Positions 1 through 11,149 are shown, numbered from the stretch's first letter. The stretch is 33,795 nucleotides of DNA from an uncultured Nitrosomonadales bacterium (GCA_903861075.1 CAIOSY010000008.1:1-33795), one strand, 5' to 3'. The notes: generated by a model from the letters alone, not told the origin. A program made the numbers and translations.

Positions 1-2507
<2,507 letters not shown>

Positions 2508-2587
2508 GAAATAGTGATTTTTTTCAAATGTTTGAATATTGTATCCACTTGTGTTGAAATTTTTTTATTTTTCATCAGGCTTAAGCT

Positions 2588-2620
2588 AAAAATCTCACTT
2601 TTTGTGAAAGCGAGATTTTT
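2588..2620 (-). terminator. Rho-independent terminator after the OYE reductase gene
   Basis: An inverted repeat with 9-bp outer arms (AAAAATCTC / GAGATTTTT), one A/C mismatch and four more pairs closes a 5-nt loop. Read on the minus strand it ends in a T run. It lies 45 bp beyond the stop of the reductase gene and upstream of the sensor kinase start, so it separates the two minus-strand units. The flanking A and T runs make it potentially bidirectional. Confidence 0.7.
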
Positions 2621-2665
2621 AGTGTGCAGAATAAATCAGCTATTTCATACCCTATTTTTGCATCA

Positions 2666-3733
2666 TCAATAGTCTGTGTAGCCTTCTTTACCCGCAGTAT
2701 AAAAAGTATTGAAATCAGCCGGAGTCAGAACGCCGCCATTTTTGAGTTTTTCGACTAAATCCGGATTGGAGATAAATGGACGACCAAACGCGACCAAGTC
2801 CCCCTTGCCGGCATTTAGATCATCGTTTGCACGTGATACATCATAGCCGCCTGACAGAATATAACGGCCTTTAAAGTCAGCACGTATCGCTGCTTTTAAA
2901 GTGGGGCTGACTTCCGGTGCACCCATCGAACTGTGATCGACGATGTGAATATAGATCAGGCCGATTTTGTTAAGCTCGGCGATCAATGCGGTATACATTG
3001 CGTCCATTTCGGGATCGGCGCACATACCGTTAAATACACCATAAGGCGAGATGCGCATGCCGATACGATCAGCACCGATTGCCGCTGCCGAAGCTTTAGC
3101 GATTTCTACGGCAAAACGTATGCGGTTTTCTATACAACCTCCCCAGGCATCCGTGCGTTGATTGGATGCGGTATTGAGAAACTGGTCGATTAAATACCCG
3201 TTGGCGGCATGCAACTCCACGCCATCAAACCCTGCGGCAATCGCATTTTTTGCACACTGAGTATATTCGGCTATGGTCTGGATAATTTCAGCTTCCGTCA
3301 TCATCGCCGGGACAGGTAATGGTTGCATACCGAGCTTATCTGTCCACATTTCACCGGGTGCGGCAAGAGCGGACGGGGCGAGAATTTTGCTGTTTTCCTG
3401 CATATTGGCTGCATGGCTTACGCGGCCTGTGTGCATTATCTGAATATAGATATGCCCTTCGGCCTGATGTATGCCATCTGTGATGTGCTCCCAGCCATCC
3501 ACTTGTGAGATGCTAAATAAACCGGGTTGACGCGCGTAACCGAGTCCGTTGAGGGAGGGGGATATCCCCTCGGAAATAAGGAGTCCGGCATCGGCGCGCA
3601 GTTGGTAATAGTGCTGCATCATTTCATTAGGAAGTGAGTCGATTGCACGACACCGCGTCATTGGTGCCATGACGATGCGATTTTTGAGTTGCAGCTTGCC
3701 GAGTGTTACGGGTGTAAACAGGGTGTTTGGCAT
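2666..3733 (-). CDS. Old Yellow Enzyme family FMN-dependent alkene reductase (NemA-like)
   Basis: 355 residues, the usual length for Old Yellow Enzyme TIM-barrel flavoproteins, which reduce activated C=C bonds or nitro groups of electrophiles using NAD(P)H. The start LFTPVTLGKLQLKNRIVMAP is typical of the family. The substrate-binding pair His175/Asn178 and the proton-donor Tyr180 are present in VELHAANGYLIDQF, and Thr26 follows the MAP motif near the flavin. The C-terminal FGRPFISNPDLVEKL is the phosphate-binding end. No signal peptide, so cytoplasmic. It is the last gene of the minus-strand run behind pirin, b561 and the YceI pair, 62 bp after the preceding stop, and is followed by a terminator. 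The natural substrate cannot be read from sequence; a stress/detoxification role is inference. Confidence 0.92.
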   Translation of the reverse strand: MPNTLFTPVTLGKLQLKNRIVMAPMTRCRAIDSLPNEMMQHYYQLRADAGLLISEGISPSLNGLGYARQPGLFSISQVDGWEHITDGIHQAEGHIYIQIMHTGRVSHAANMQENSKILAPSALAAPGEMWTDKLGMQPLPVPAMMTEAEIIQTIAEYTQCAKNAIAAGFDGVELHAANGYLIDQFLNTASNQRTDAWGGCIENRIRFAVEIAKASAAAIGADRIGMRISPYGVFNGMCADPEMDAMYTALIAELNKIGLIYIHIVDHSSMGAPEVSPTLKAAIRADFKGRYILSGGYDVSRANDDLNAGKGDLVAFGRPFISNPDLVEKLKNGGVLTPADFNTFYTAGKEGYTDY

Positions 3734-3795
3734 GTTATGCTCCAGAAAATTGTCGATAATCCGCCTGCGAAACAGTGCAAGCGGTATTGGTGGAC

Positions 3796-4356
3796 TTATT
3801 GTTTTATGGATTCTACAGGAATAGTTAGGGTTATTTCATCGGCTACGTAAGGTACATATTTGCTCATATTGAAATCGGAACGTTTGATTTTGGCCGTGGC
3901 ATTGGCACCACAGGCTTCTTTCTTCATCATCGGGTGTGGCATACATAGGGTTGAGGTTACCGTTAGCGTAACCGCTTTGGTGATTCCTTTAATGGTTAGA
4001 TCGCCTTCTACCGCAACAAGCTTGTCCCCTTCAAATTTGAACATGCTGGATTTGTAGGTGATGGTTGGGTATTTTGCGGTATCGAAAAAATCTTCGCCTT
4101 GAATATGTCCGTTAAATAAGCTGGAACCGGTATTGACGGATGTGGTATCAATACTGACATTCACAGAGCCGGTTTTGGCAACGCGATCCAGAGTCAGCGA
4201 GCCGGAGAGGGTATCAAAGCGGCTTTCCTGATTGGAATAACCAAAGTGACTGTATGAAAAACGCGGCTTGGTATGATTGGCATCCAGCACGAAGGTTTCC
4301 GGAGCGGCATAAGCGATAGAAGACAAAGAGAGTAAAACAGACAAAGCGATTTTCAT
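3796..4356 (-). CDS. YceI family periplasmic protein (first paralogue)
   Basis: 186 residues. A cleavable signal peptide (MKIALSVLLSLSSIAYA, cleavage near residue 18) is followed by a YceI lipocalin-like beta-barrel: FVLDANHTKPRFSYSHFGYS opens it and GDLTIKGITKAVTLTV is the family signature. YceI proteins are periplasmic and bind isoprenoid or other amphiphilic ligands; the physiological role is poorly defined. Two cysteines (in TLCMPHP and KEACGAN) could form a disulfide. A good SD (AAGGAA) precedes the ATG. It follows the second YceI gene by 19 bp, so the pair is co-transcribed behind cytochrome b561, an arrangement often seen for this family. Confidence 0.92.
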   Translation of the reverse strand: MKIALSVLLSLSSIAYAAPETFVLDANHTKPRFSYSHFGYSNQESRFDTLSGSLTLDRVAKTGSVNVSIDTTSVNTGSSLFNGHIQGEDFFDTAKYPTITYKSSMFKFEGDKLVAVEGDLTIKGITKAVTLTVTSTLCMPHPMMKKEACGANATAKIKRSDFNMSKYVPYVADEITLTIPVESIKQ

Positions 4357-4376
4357 GGTATTTCCTTTTCTATGGA

Positions 4377-4949
4377 TTAAATTTTTGCAGCTGATGCGTT
4401 AACAACGAGATGGAACTTGATCTGAATTTGATCGGCGACCGTGCCTAAATCACGCCATTCGCCTTCGCCTATTGCATAGGTGGTGCGACTGATAATGAAA
4501 CTGCCGTCAAACACGGATTTTTTTGCATCAGACTGTACGGTGATCGGTGTGCTGACGTTCAGTGTTTTACCTTTAATAGACAATCGTCCTGTGGCGAGAT
4601 ATTGATTGCCGCCTAAAGATTTTATGCCGTTGGAAACGAAGCTGGCGGTAGGATAGGCCTTCGTATTAAACCAAAGTTTACCTGCCACCTCTTCATCGGC
4701 ATCAATGGATCCTGTATCTATGCTGGCAAGATCGACATCAATATGTGCGACAGCATTCGCCAGTTTGGCAGGGTCAAAACTGATTTGAGCCGAGAATTTT
4801 TTAAACTTACCCTCCATCGCTACCCCCATTTGCTTGTAAGCAAAATTGAGTGCGCTTTGAGGGACAATAATTTGGTTATATTCGACAGCCTGAGCCATCG
4901 TGGCGGCGGTGAGTCCTGCCGTAAGCAGGGTTATTATTTTAAAAGTCAA
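4377..4949 (-). CDS. YceI family periplasmic protein (second paralogue)
   Basis: 190 residues with an N-terminal signal peptide (MTFKIITLLTAGLTAATMAQA) and a YceI barrel; GRLSIKGKTLNVSTPITV matches the family's central strand motif. The start is a TTG: it sits 9 nt downstream of a GGAG Shine-Dalgarno and one base after the stop of the b561 gene, and it gives a proper signal peptide, so I prefer it to any internal ATG. It differs clearly from the neighbouring YceI copy, so the pair is not a recent duplication. Pairing with a b561 cytochrome suggests, by inference, a periplasmic quinone- or isoprenoid-linked redox function. Confidence 0.9.
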   Translation of the reverse strand: MTFKIITLLTAGLTAATMAQAVEYNQIIVPQSALNFAYKQMGVAMEGKFKKFSAQISFDPAKLANAVAHIDVDLASIDTGSIDADEEVAGKLWFNTKAYPTASFVSNGIKSLGGNQYLATGRLSIKGKTLNVSTPITVQSDAKKSVFDGSFIISRTTYAIGEGEWRDLGTVADQIQIKFHLVVNASAAKI

Positions 4950-4950
4950 T

Positions 4951-5481
4951 TTAATTTACTCCGAATAACATACGGGACAGTAACTTATCCCGGTCTATAA
5001 ACTGGTGCTTTAGGGCGGCGGCGATATGCAAGATCACCAGTATCAGCAGTATGTAGCTTAAACTTTCATGTATCTGTCCTAACAATATGCCCAGTACCTT
5101 GTTTTTTTCTACAAGATTGGGCAGAGGGATGATCCCGAACCAGACAGTCTGTACCCCTTTGGCTGAACTCATCAGCCAGCCGCTTAGCGGTATTGCAAGG
5201 AGCAATAAATATAAAAGCCTATGCACTACATTGCTAGCGGTGTGTTGCCAGCGTTCTAACAGCAAGGCGGGTGGGCGGTGTGTGATGCGCCATAAGATGC
5301 GCACGAGACACAGTAACAGTAAACTGACGCCTATCCATTTGTGGTAACTGTACAGTTGTAGTTTGGCGGGCGAGAGTTTTAAGTCATGCATATAAAATCC
5401 CAGCGGCAATGCCGTGAAAATCAGCAATGCCATCAGCCAGTGCAGTACTTTTGCAGTCAGGGTGTAGTGTCGCATTGTCAT
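4951..5481 (-). CDS. Cytochrome b561 (CybB type)
   Basis: 176 residues with four hydrophobic helices, the standard length of bacterial diheme b561 proteins, which oxidise quinol in the inner membrane. His14 (VLHWLMALL), His47 (SYHKW), His138 (QIHESL) and His152 (VILHIAA) match the spacing of the four heme ligands of E. coli CybB (13, 47, 137, 151), so both hemes should be bound. The ATG directly abuts the pirin stop codon (no gap), and the stop is one base from the next YceI start, so translation is probably coupled. A second Met at residue 3 could be the real start. Confidence 0.92.
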   Translation of the reverse strand: MTMRHYTLTAKVLHWLMALLIFTALPLGFYMHDLKLSPAKLQLYSYHKWIGVSLLLLCLVRILWRITHRPPALLLERWQHTASNVVHRLLYLLLLAIPLSGWLMSSAKGVQTVWFGIIPLPNLVEKNKVLGILLGQIHESLSYILLILVILHIAAALKHQFIDRDKLLSRMLFGVN

Positions 5482-6315
5482 TTAAATAAATCGTCCATTC
5501 CTGAAGTCATCCAGTGCCTGGTGGATTTCTTCCTGGGTATTCATAACAAAGGGCCCGTATTGCACGATGGCTTCATTTAAGGGTTTTCCCGCAATTAGAA
5601 TCAGACGGGCATCCGACGTTGCACGCAAAGTGACGTGCTGAGCGGTGTTGCTTAAAATACCCATGCGGCGCAATGGGATGAGGGTCTCACCCACCCACAC
5701 TTCGCCGCGATAAACATAAATAAAGGCATTGTGGGATAAAGGGATCTGCGCTGAAAAGTTCGTGTGAGCGGGCAGGTGCACATCTAAAAATAAAGGCTCG
5801 GTAGTTTTTCGGGTCACAAGACCTTGCGTGCCGTCGCTTGATCCTGCGATGACGCGTACCAATACACCTTGTCCGGTGAGATACTGCGGAACTTTGTCGC
5901 TTGCAAAATCCTGATACCAGGGGTTCGTCATTTTTTCCGTTGAGGGAAGATTTAGCCAGAGCTGAAAGCCTTCCATCACCCCCTCTTCTTGTTCTGGCAT
6001 CTCAGAATGAATGACACCACGGCCTGCGGTCATCCACTGTACGCTGCCGTTTTCCAGTAAGCCTTCGTTGCCTGCGCTATCATGATGCCGCATCCGGCCT
6101 GATAACATATAGGTTACGGTCTCAAAGCCGCGATGCGGATGATTTGGAAAACCGCCTATGTAATCACTAGCTTCATTACTGCCGAACGCGTCCAGCATTA
6201 AAAAGGGATCAAGACGTTGTTGTAGCTTGCCTGTTAGTATGCGGGTTAACTTCACGCCTGCCCCGTCAGAGGTGGCAATGCCCTCTATCAGTTGCTCAAT
6301 ATGTCGTGAGTTCAT
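5482..6315 (-). CDS. Pirin family protein
   Basis: 277 residues from the ATG at 6315. The bicupin fold is recognisable, with metal-ligand motifs PNHPHRGFET (His59, His61) and GRGVIHSEMP (His103, Glu105), the conserved pirin iron site. Bacterial pirins often act as quercetin 2,3-dioxygenases or redox-sensing cofactors; which applies here cannot be told. The frame stays open upstream to a TTG at 6417, but that would overlap the divergent LysR gene and add 34 residues unlike pirin, so I use 6315. It heads the pirin-b561-yceI-yceI run and diverges from a LysR regulator, a common arrangement. Confidence 0.92.
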   Translation of the reverse strand: MNSRHIEQLIEGIATSDGAGVKLTRILTGKLQQRLDPFLMLDAFGSNEASDYIGGFPNHPHRGFETVTYMLSGRMRHHDSAGNEGLLENGSVQWMTAGRGVIHSEMPEQEEGVMEGFQLWLNLPSTEKMTNPWYQDFASDKVPQYLTGQGVLVRVIAGSSDGTQGLVTRKTTEPLFLDVHLPAHTNFSAQIPLSHNAFIYVYRGEVWVGETLIPLRRMGILSNTAQHVTLRATSDARLILIAGKPLNEAIVQYGPFVMNTQEEIHQALDDFRNGRFI

Positions 6316-6346
6316 GTTGTGCTTTGTAACGTTAAATAGGATGGCG

Positions 6347-6374
6347 TTGATACTACGGTAAATACCGGTATAGA
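6347..6374 (+). promoter_or_regulatory. Putative sigma-70 promoter of the LysR gene with inverted repeat in its spacer
   Basis: TTGATA (6347-6352) and TATAGA (6369-6374) with a 16-bp spacer lie 35 bp before the LysR start. Inside the spacer is an inverted repeat CGGTA-AA-TACCG (6356-6367). A minus-strand candidate promoter for the pirin gene overlaps the same repeat. This is where a LysR protein would bind to control both directions, but the boxes are imperfect. Confidence 0.4.
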
Positions 6375-6408
6375 TAAACCCGTTAATTCGAGATAGACTG
6401 TTCCATAA

Positions 6409-7314
6409 ATGAAACAAATAAACCTTTCTGCCGATGATTACATTCTGTTTTCGACAATAGCCGAGCGACAGAGTATGGTGAGTGCCGCTGAGTTTCTATC
6501 TATGCCCAAGGCGACGGTCTCGCGGCGCTTGAGTAATATGGAAGCCGTATTGGGACAGCGTTTGCTGATCCGTACTACCCGGCGTTTGATGCTGACAGAT
6601 TTTGGTCTGTCATTTTTAGAACATTGTCGCCGGGTGGCGGAGGAAGTTGCCGGTGCGCAGGATTTTGTGCGTGGTCAGCAAGATCGTCCTCATGGACGTT
6701 TGCGTGTTTCGATGCCCGGGGATTATGCCCGTCAGCATTTTTCACGCGCGATTGCCACTTTTATTGACGCCTATCCGGAGATACAACTGGATATGGATTT
6801 GTCTTCTCGTCGGGTAGATTTGATCGGAGAACGCTACGATCTGGCGATACGCATGGGAGCCTTAACCGATGATGCGACATTGGTCGCCCGAAAAATAGAC
6901 GAGCAACATTTCGGACTTTATGCCAGTCCGATCTATCTGGCGCTGCATACTCTACCGCAGCACCCGGATGATCTGGTGTATCACACGGCAGTGCGTCTGT
7001 TATCCGATATCGGGGATGCCGTTCCTTGGCAGCTTGGCAATAATAAAACATACTGGGCAGGAACGCCCGCAGGACGGGTAACACTCAATTCGATTGATAT
7101 GATGCAGCAGTTGGTGATGGAGGGCGTGGGCATTGCCGCTTTGCCTTGTCGTTTTGTGGTAAATGATCTGCGTGCCGGGCGTTTGATTCGGGTCTTGCCG
7201 GAATGGTCATTGCCTGTGGTGCCCGCTTGGGCAGTGATGCCGATGCGGCGTTATTTGCCTGCCAAGACGCGCGTATTTTTAGCTCATCTTGAGCAATTTA
7301 TGGAGAAAGACTAG
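6409..7314 (+). CDS. LysR family transcriptional regulator
   Basis: 301 residues, the standard LysR length. The N-terminal winged helix-turn-helix spans about residues 10-65, with SMVSAAEFLSMPKATVSRRL as the helix-turn-helix and LLIRTTRRLMLTDFG as the wing. The remainder is the effector-binding domain (RLRVSMPGDYARQ near 94; YDLAIRMGAL near 143). It is most like the AaeR/PecT-type group that often sits divergent to pirin genes. Position and the shared 93-bp divergent region make the pirin operon its likely target (inference); the effector is unknown. Confidence 0.93.
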   Translation: MKQINLSADDYILFSTIAERQSMVSAAEFLSMPKATVSRRLSNMEAVLGQRLLIRTTRRLMLTDFGLSFLEHCRRVAEEVAGAQDFVRGQQDRPHGRLRVSMPGDYARQHFSRAIATFIDAYPEIQLDMDLSSRRVDLIGERYDLAIRMGALTDDATLVARKIDEQHFGLYASPIYLALHTLPQHPDDLVYHTAVRLLSDIGDAVPWQLGNNKTYWAGTPAGRVTLNSIDMMQQLVMEGVGIAALPCRFVVNDLRAGRLIRVLPEWSLPVVPAWAVMPMRRYLPAKTRVFLAHLEQFMEKD

Positions 7315-7324
7315 CTTCTCCATA
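7299..7324 (+). terminator. Hairpin across the LysR stop codon
   Basis: A perfect 9-bp inverted repeat, TATGGAGAA / TTCTCCATA, with an 8-nt loop spans the TAG stop of the LysR gene. No T run follows, so it is at best a weak or Rho-assisted terminator or an mRNA 3'-end stabiliser. Confidence 0.3.
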
Positions 7325-7435
7325 GAAAAGTCTGGAACTCTTGATGGGCAGCGAGGATAATTGACCGCCAATGTGCCTGGTTAATGTTCGACCATCGCCT
7401 GTCATTTACATAACTTTTAGTCTTTAATTACTCTT

Positions 7436-10114
7436 ATGTCCAAACATTATTTAACTTCGCTCTTTTCGCCTAAGTCAGTTGCTGTTTTTGGCGCGAGTGA
7501 TCGCATTGATTCAGTCGGTCAAATTGTATTTAACAATATGCTAACCAGTGGTTTTAAAGGTGCGTTATATCCGATTAACTCACGCAGCCCGGAGGTGCAG
7601 GGCTGTAAAAGTTATGCGTCGATTACTGAGATTGAAGAACCGGTCGAGTTGGTCGTGATAGCGACGCCCCCGCAAACGGTTCCCGATATTATAGAAGAGT
7701 GTGGCAAACACGGTGTTAAGGCGGCGGTGATTATTACCGCCGGTTTCGGTGAAATCGGTGCCGAAGGCCTTAAGCTTGAACGCCGTCTGCTAGATAATGC
7801 AAAACGTTATGGCATACGCTTAATTGGCCCGAATTGTTTGGGTGTGATGCGGCCATCGATTGGGCTGAATGCGACTTTCAACAATGGCGGGGCGAATGCC
7901 GGTAATCTGGCGCTCGTGTCTCAATCCGGTGCTTTATGCACTGCAATTTTAGATTGGGCTCAGATCAACGATGTCGGTTTTTCAAGCGTGGTCTCTATGG
8001 GTTCATCTGCCGACGTCGATTTTGGCGAAACGCTGGACTATCTGGTGTCCGATCCGCAAACCCAGAGCATCCTGTTGTATATCGAAGGGATACGTGAATC
8101 GCGCCGTTTCATGAGCTCTCTGCGTGCCGCAGCCCGTGTTAAACCGGTTATTCTCATCAAGGTCGGTCGCCATGAGGCAGGCTCCAAGGCCGCAATGTCG
8201 CATACCGCATCGCTTGTTGGTTCTGACGATGCATTTGCTGCCGCCGTGCGTCGCGCAGGGGTGGTGCGGGTTGAGACCGTCACCCAGTTGTTTTCAGCGG
8301 CCAAAGCACTGTCCTGCGGTTTTCATCCGTCCGGTAACCGCTTGGCGATTGTCACCAATGGTGGTGGCCCTGGCGTGATGGCGACCGATCGCGCATCCGA
8401 TTTGGGGCTGGTCATGGCTAACTTGTCGGACGCCACCATCGCACGGCTCAACGAGGTGCTGCCGCCTAACTGGTCGCACGGTAATCCGGTGGACATTATT
8501 GGTGATGCGCAAGCGGATCGGTATCAACATGCGGTTGCTGCTTGTCTTGAAGATCCGAATGTGGATGGGGTGCTGACTATCTTGACGCCGCAAGCGATGA
8601 CCAAGCCCCTGGCAGCCGCACAAGTGGTGATTGATTTGGCTAAAACGCATAAAAAACCCTTGTTGGCATGCTGGATGGGTGAGTCGCAAGTTGCTGAATC
8701 GCGTAAGTTATTTGCCTCCTCCAAAAAACCCAATTTCCGCACGCCTGAGCCGGCTGTCGAAGTATTCTCTTATTTATCTGATTATTATTTAAATCAAAAA
8801 CTGTTGATGCAAATGCCCGAGCCGTTATCACATCAACTGACACCTGACGTTGAGGGGGCGCGTATGATAATTGAAGGCGCACTGCTGGATAAACGGCGAG
8901 TTTTGAGCGAAATGGAATCCAAGGCTTTACTGTCGGCATTTCATATCCCTGTCGCACAAACCATGGTCGCGCGTTCGCCAAATGAAGCGCTGCTGATTGC
9001 GCAGCAATTAGGTTTTCCGGTGGCCATGAAAGTCAATTCGCGCGATATCAGCCATAAGAGCGATGCTGGCGGGGTGATGCTCAATCTGATCAATGCGCAA
9101 GCAGTACGTGCGGCTTACCATGAGATTAACGAGAATATCAAACGCAATCGTCCCGGCGCGCATATGGATGGTATCGCCATTCAGCCTATGATCATTAAGC
9201 CCAATGGTCGCGAGTTGATGGTCGGTGTGCTGTGCGACCCGGTATTCGGACCTGTTATTACCTTCGGTGCGGGGGGGACGATGGTTGAAGTGTTGGGTGA
9301 TGCACAGGTTTCATTGCCGCCGCTCAATGCATTCCTGGCGAAAGATTTGATTAGTCGCACACAGGTCTCTAAGCTGCTGGCCGCATTCCGTCATATGCCG
9401 CCGGCTAATATGCTGGCCTTGGAGAATGTGCTCTTGCGGGTGTCGGAGATGGTCTGTGAGTTGCCGATGTTGATGGAAATGGACATTAATCCTTTGATCG
9501 TGGATGAGAACGGTGTGATCGCGGCGGATGCGCGTGTGGTGGTCGAGTTTAAACAGCCGAACACGGATCGTTATTCACATATGGCAATTTATCCCTACCC
9601 GACTCATCTGGTTAATCGCTGGCAATTGGCAGACGGCACCGATATCTGCATCCGTCCCATCCGTCCGGAAGATGCGGAACTCGTGCAGGAATTCGTTCGT
9701 AATTTGTCTGAGCAGTCGCGATTTTTCCGTTTTATGAATAGTGTGCAGGAGCTGAGCCAGTCCATGCTGGTTCGATTTACTCAGATTGACTACAGTCGGG
9801 AAATGGCATTAATTGCAGTGACCGAGGTGCATAATAAAGAGGTGGAGCTCGGTGTGGCACGTTTTGCCTTCAATCCCGATGGCGAGAGTTGTGAGTTTGC
9901 ATTGGTGATTGCCGATCAAATGCATGGTATGGGATTGGGGCAAAAGCTGATGACCGCGCTAATGGATGCCGCACGTTCCAAGGGACTAAAAGTTATCGAA
10001 GGTGAAGTGCTTAAAAACAACGTTGATATGTTGCATCTGATGGCGAGATTAGGTTTTGATATAACGACTTGCGTGGATGATGACAGTATTAAGTCCGTTC
10101 GAAAAGTGCTTTAA
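7436..10114 (+). CDS. Bifunctional acyl-CoA ligase-like / GNAT protein lysine acetyltransferase (PatZ/Pka type)
   Basis: 892 residues, like E. coli PatZ (about 886). Order: CoA-binding Rossmann domain (about 1-130; FGASDRIDSVGQIVFNN), succinyl-CoA-ligase-like domains (about 150-460; VSQSGALCTAILDWA, VTNGGGPGVM), ATP-grasp domain (about 490-700; FPVAMKVNSRDISHKSDAGG), and a C-terminal GNAT domain (about 735-885) with acetyl-CoA loop MGLGQKLM and a conserved Glu820 at the usual catalytic place. PatZ enzymes acetylate lysines, classically of acetyl-CoA synthetase. Unlike enterobacterial PatZ, this one keeps SHTASLVG with His256, matching the phosphohistidine of ADP-forming acetyl-CoA synthetases, so the ligase half may be active. 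A deacetylase gene follows 48 bp downstream. Confidence 0.92.
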   Translation: MSKHYLTSLFSPKSVAVFGASDRIDSVGQIVFNNMLTSGFKGALYPINSRSPEVQGCKSYASITEIEEPVELVVIATPPQTVPDIIEECGKHGVKAAVIITAGFGEIGAEGLKLERRLLDNAKRYGIRLIGPNCLGVMRPSIGLNATFNNGGANAGNLALVSQSGALCTAILDWAQINDVGFSSVVSMGSSADVDFGETLDYLVSDPQTQSILLYIEGIRESRRFMSSLRAAARVKPVILIKVGRHEAGSKAAMSHTASLVGSDDAFAAAVRRAGVVRVETVTQLFSAAKALSCGFHPSGNRLAIVTNGGGPGVMATDRASDLGLVMANLSDATIARLNEVLPPNWSHGNPVDIIGDAQADRYQHAVAACLEDPNVDGVLTILTPQAMTKPLAAAQVVIDLAKTHKKPLLACWMGESQVAESRKLFASSKKPNFRTPEPAVEVFSYLSDYYLNQKLLMQMPEPLSHQLTPDVEGARMIIEGALLDKRRVLSEMESKALLSAFHIPVAQTMVARSPNEALLIAQQLGFPVAMKVNSRDISHKSDAGGVMLNLINAQAVRAAYHEINENIKRNRPGAHMDGIAIQPMIIKPNGRELMVGVLCDPVFGPVITFGAGGTMVEVLGDAQVSLPPLNAFLAKDLISRTQVSKLLAAFRHMPPANMLALENVLLRVSEMVCELPMLMEMDINPLIVDENGVIAADARVVVEFKQPNTDRYSHMAIYPYPTHLVNRWQLADGTDICIRPIRPEDAELVQEFVRNLSEQSRFFRFMNSVQELSQSMLVRFTQIDYSREMALIAVTEVHNKEVELGVARFAFNPDGESCEFALVIADQMHGMGLGQKLMTALMDAARSKGLKVIEGEVLKNNVDMLHLMARLGFDITTCVDDDSIKSVRKVL

Positions 10115-10162
10115 AACACGATATACGCGTGAGATGTTTTTTGTTCATACTGATCTTTTACT

Positions 10163-11086
10163 ATGCAAACTGCCTATTTAACCCATCCTTCCTGTCTCAA
10201 ACATGAGATGGGGGGCGATCATCCTGAGAGTCCGCTCCGTATCCACGCAATAGAGGATAGGCTGATTGCGTCAGGTCTACTGCATTATCTGGCTCATTAC
10301 GACGCACCTAAAGCTACCCGTGAGCAACTGTTGCGTGTGCATACGGCGGCTTATATAGATTATGTGATAAGCCTGTCTCCTCAATCGGGCAGAGTGGATT
10401 TGGATGGAGATACTGCCATGAATGCACATACGCTGGAAGCGGCATTGCATGCGGCGGGTGCGGCAGTAAAAGCAGTCGATTTAGTCATGGAGGGAAAGGC
10501 TGAAAATGCCTTTTGCAATGTTCGCCCGCCAGGTCATCATGCAGGGCCGGACAGTGCAGGGGGGTTTTGTATCTTTAATAATGTGGCCATTGCCGCAGCA
10601 CATGCTCTGGCGCATTACGGCTTGACGCGGGTTGCTATTGCGGATTTTGATGTGCATCATGGCGACGGAACCGAAGCTATTTTTTATAATGAGCCGCGTG
10701 TGATGCTCTGTTCCACCTTCCGTCATCCTTATTATCCTTATAAAGGTGCTGAGAGTGGTAATGCGCATATTATCAATGTCGCGCTGGCCGGTGGTACATC
10801 GGGTGCCGATTTTAGAGCCGCAGTTAGTGAATACTGGTTGCCGGCATTGAGCGATTTTCAACCTGAATTGTTGTTGATTTCGTCAGGTTTTGATGCGCAT
10901 CTGGAGGATGATATGGGCGGTTTGGCCTTGCGGGAAGCCGATTATGTTTGGGTGACAGAGCAGCTTAAGGCTGTCGCAGCCCGTTATTCACAACATCGTA
11001 TTGTCTCGGTACTTGAAGGGGGTTATTCTCTGAATGCCTTGGGGCGGAGTGCTACTGAACACGTCAGAGTATTAAGTGGGCTTTAA
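10163..11086 (+). CDS. Histone deacetylase family zinc hydrolase
   Basis: 307 residues, the single-domain size of bacterial class II-like HDAC proteins. The zinc ligands Asp163 and His165 (DFDVHHGDGT) and Asp244 (SSGFDAH), the catalytic His pair 125/126 (RPPGHHAGPD) and the transition-state Tyr288 (LEGGYSLNALG) are all present, so the enzyme should be active. The family removes acyl groups from lysine or from small amines such as polyamines or acetoin-related compounds. Its place just after a PatZ-like lysine acetyltransferase suggests it reverses that modification; this is inference. No signal peptide, so cytoplasmic. No symbol is given because the substrate is not known. Confidence 0.93.
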   Translation: MQTAYLTHPSCLKHEMGGDHPESPLRIHAIEDRLIASGLLHYLAHYDAPKATREQLLRVHTAAYIDYVISLSPQSGRVDLDGDTAMNAHTLEAALHAAGAAVKAVDLVMEGKAENAFCNVRPPGHHAGPDSAGGFCIFNNVAIAAAHALAHYGLTRVAIADFDVHHGDGTEAIFYNEPRVMLCSTFRHPYYPYKGAESGNAHIINVALAGGTSGADFRAAVSEYWLPALSDFQPELLLISSGFDAHLEDDMGGLALREADYVWVTEQLKAVAARYSQHRIVSVLEGGYSLNALGRSATEHVRVLSGL

Positions 11087-11149
11087 TGAGATTGTAATAA
11101 AGGGCAAAATGTTAGTTCTACTACTGCGTTATATAGAGCCGTTTAGTTT

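Noticed and set aside
8294-8689. 131-residue minus-strand ORF within the acetyltransferase gene
   Set aside because: Low-complexity His/Arg-rich shadow of the plus-strand coding frame with no family resemblance.
10117-10145. Hairpin CACG...CGTG followed by a T run between the acetyltransferase and deacetylase genes
   Set aside because: Only four base pairs with the T run displaced; too weak to call a terminator.
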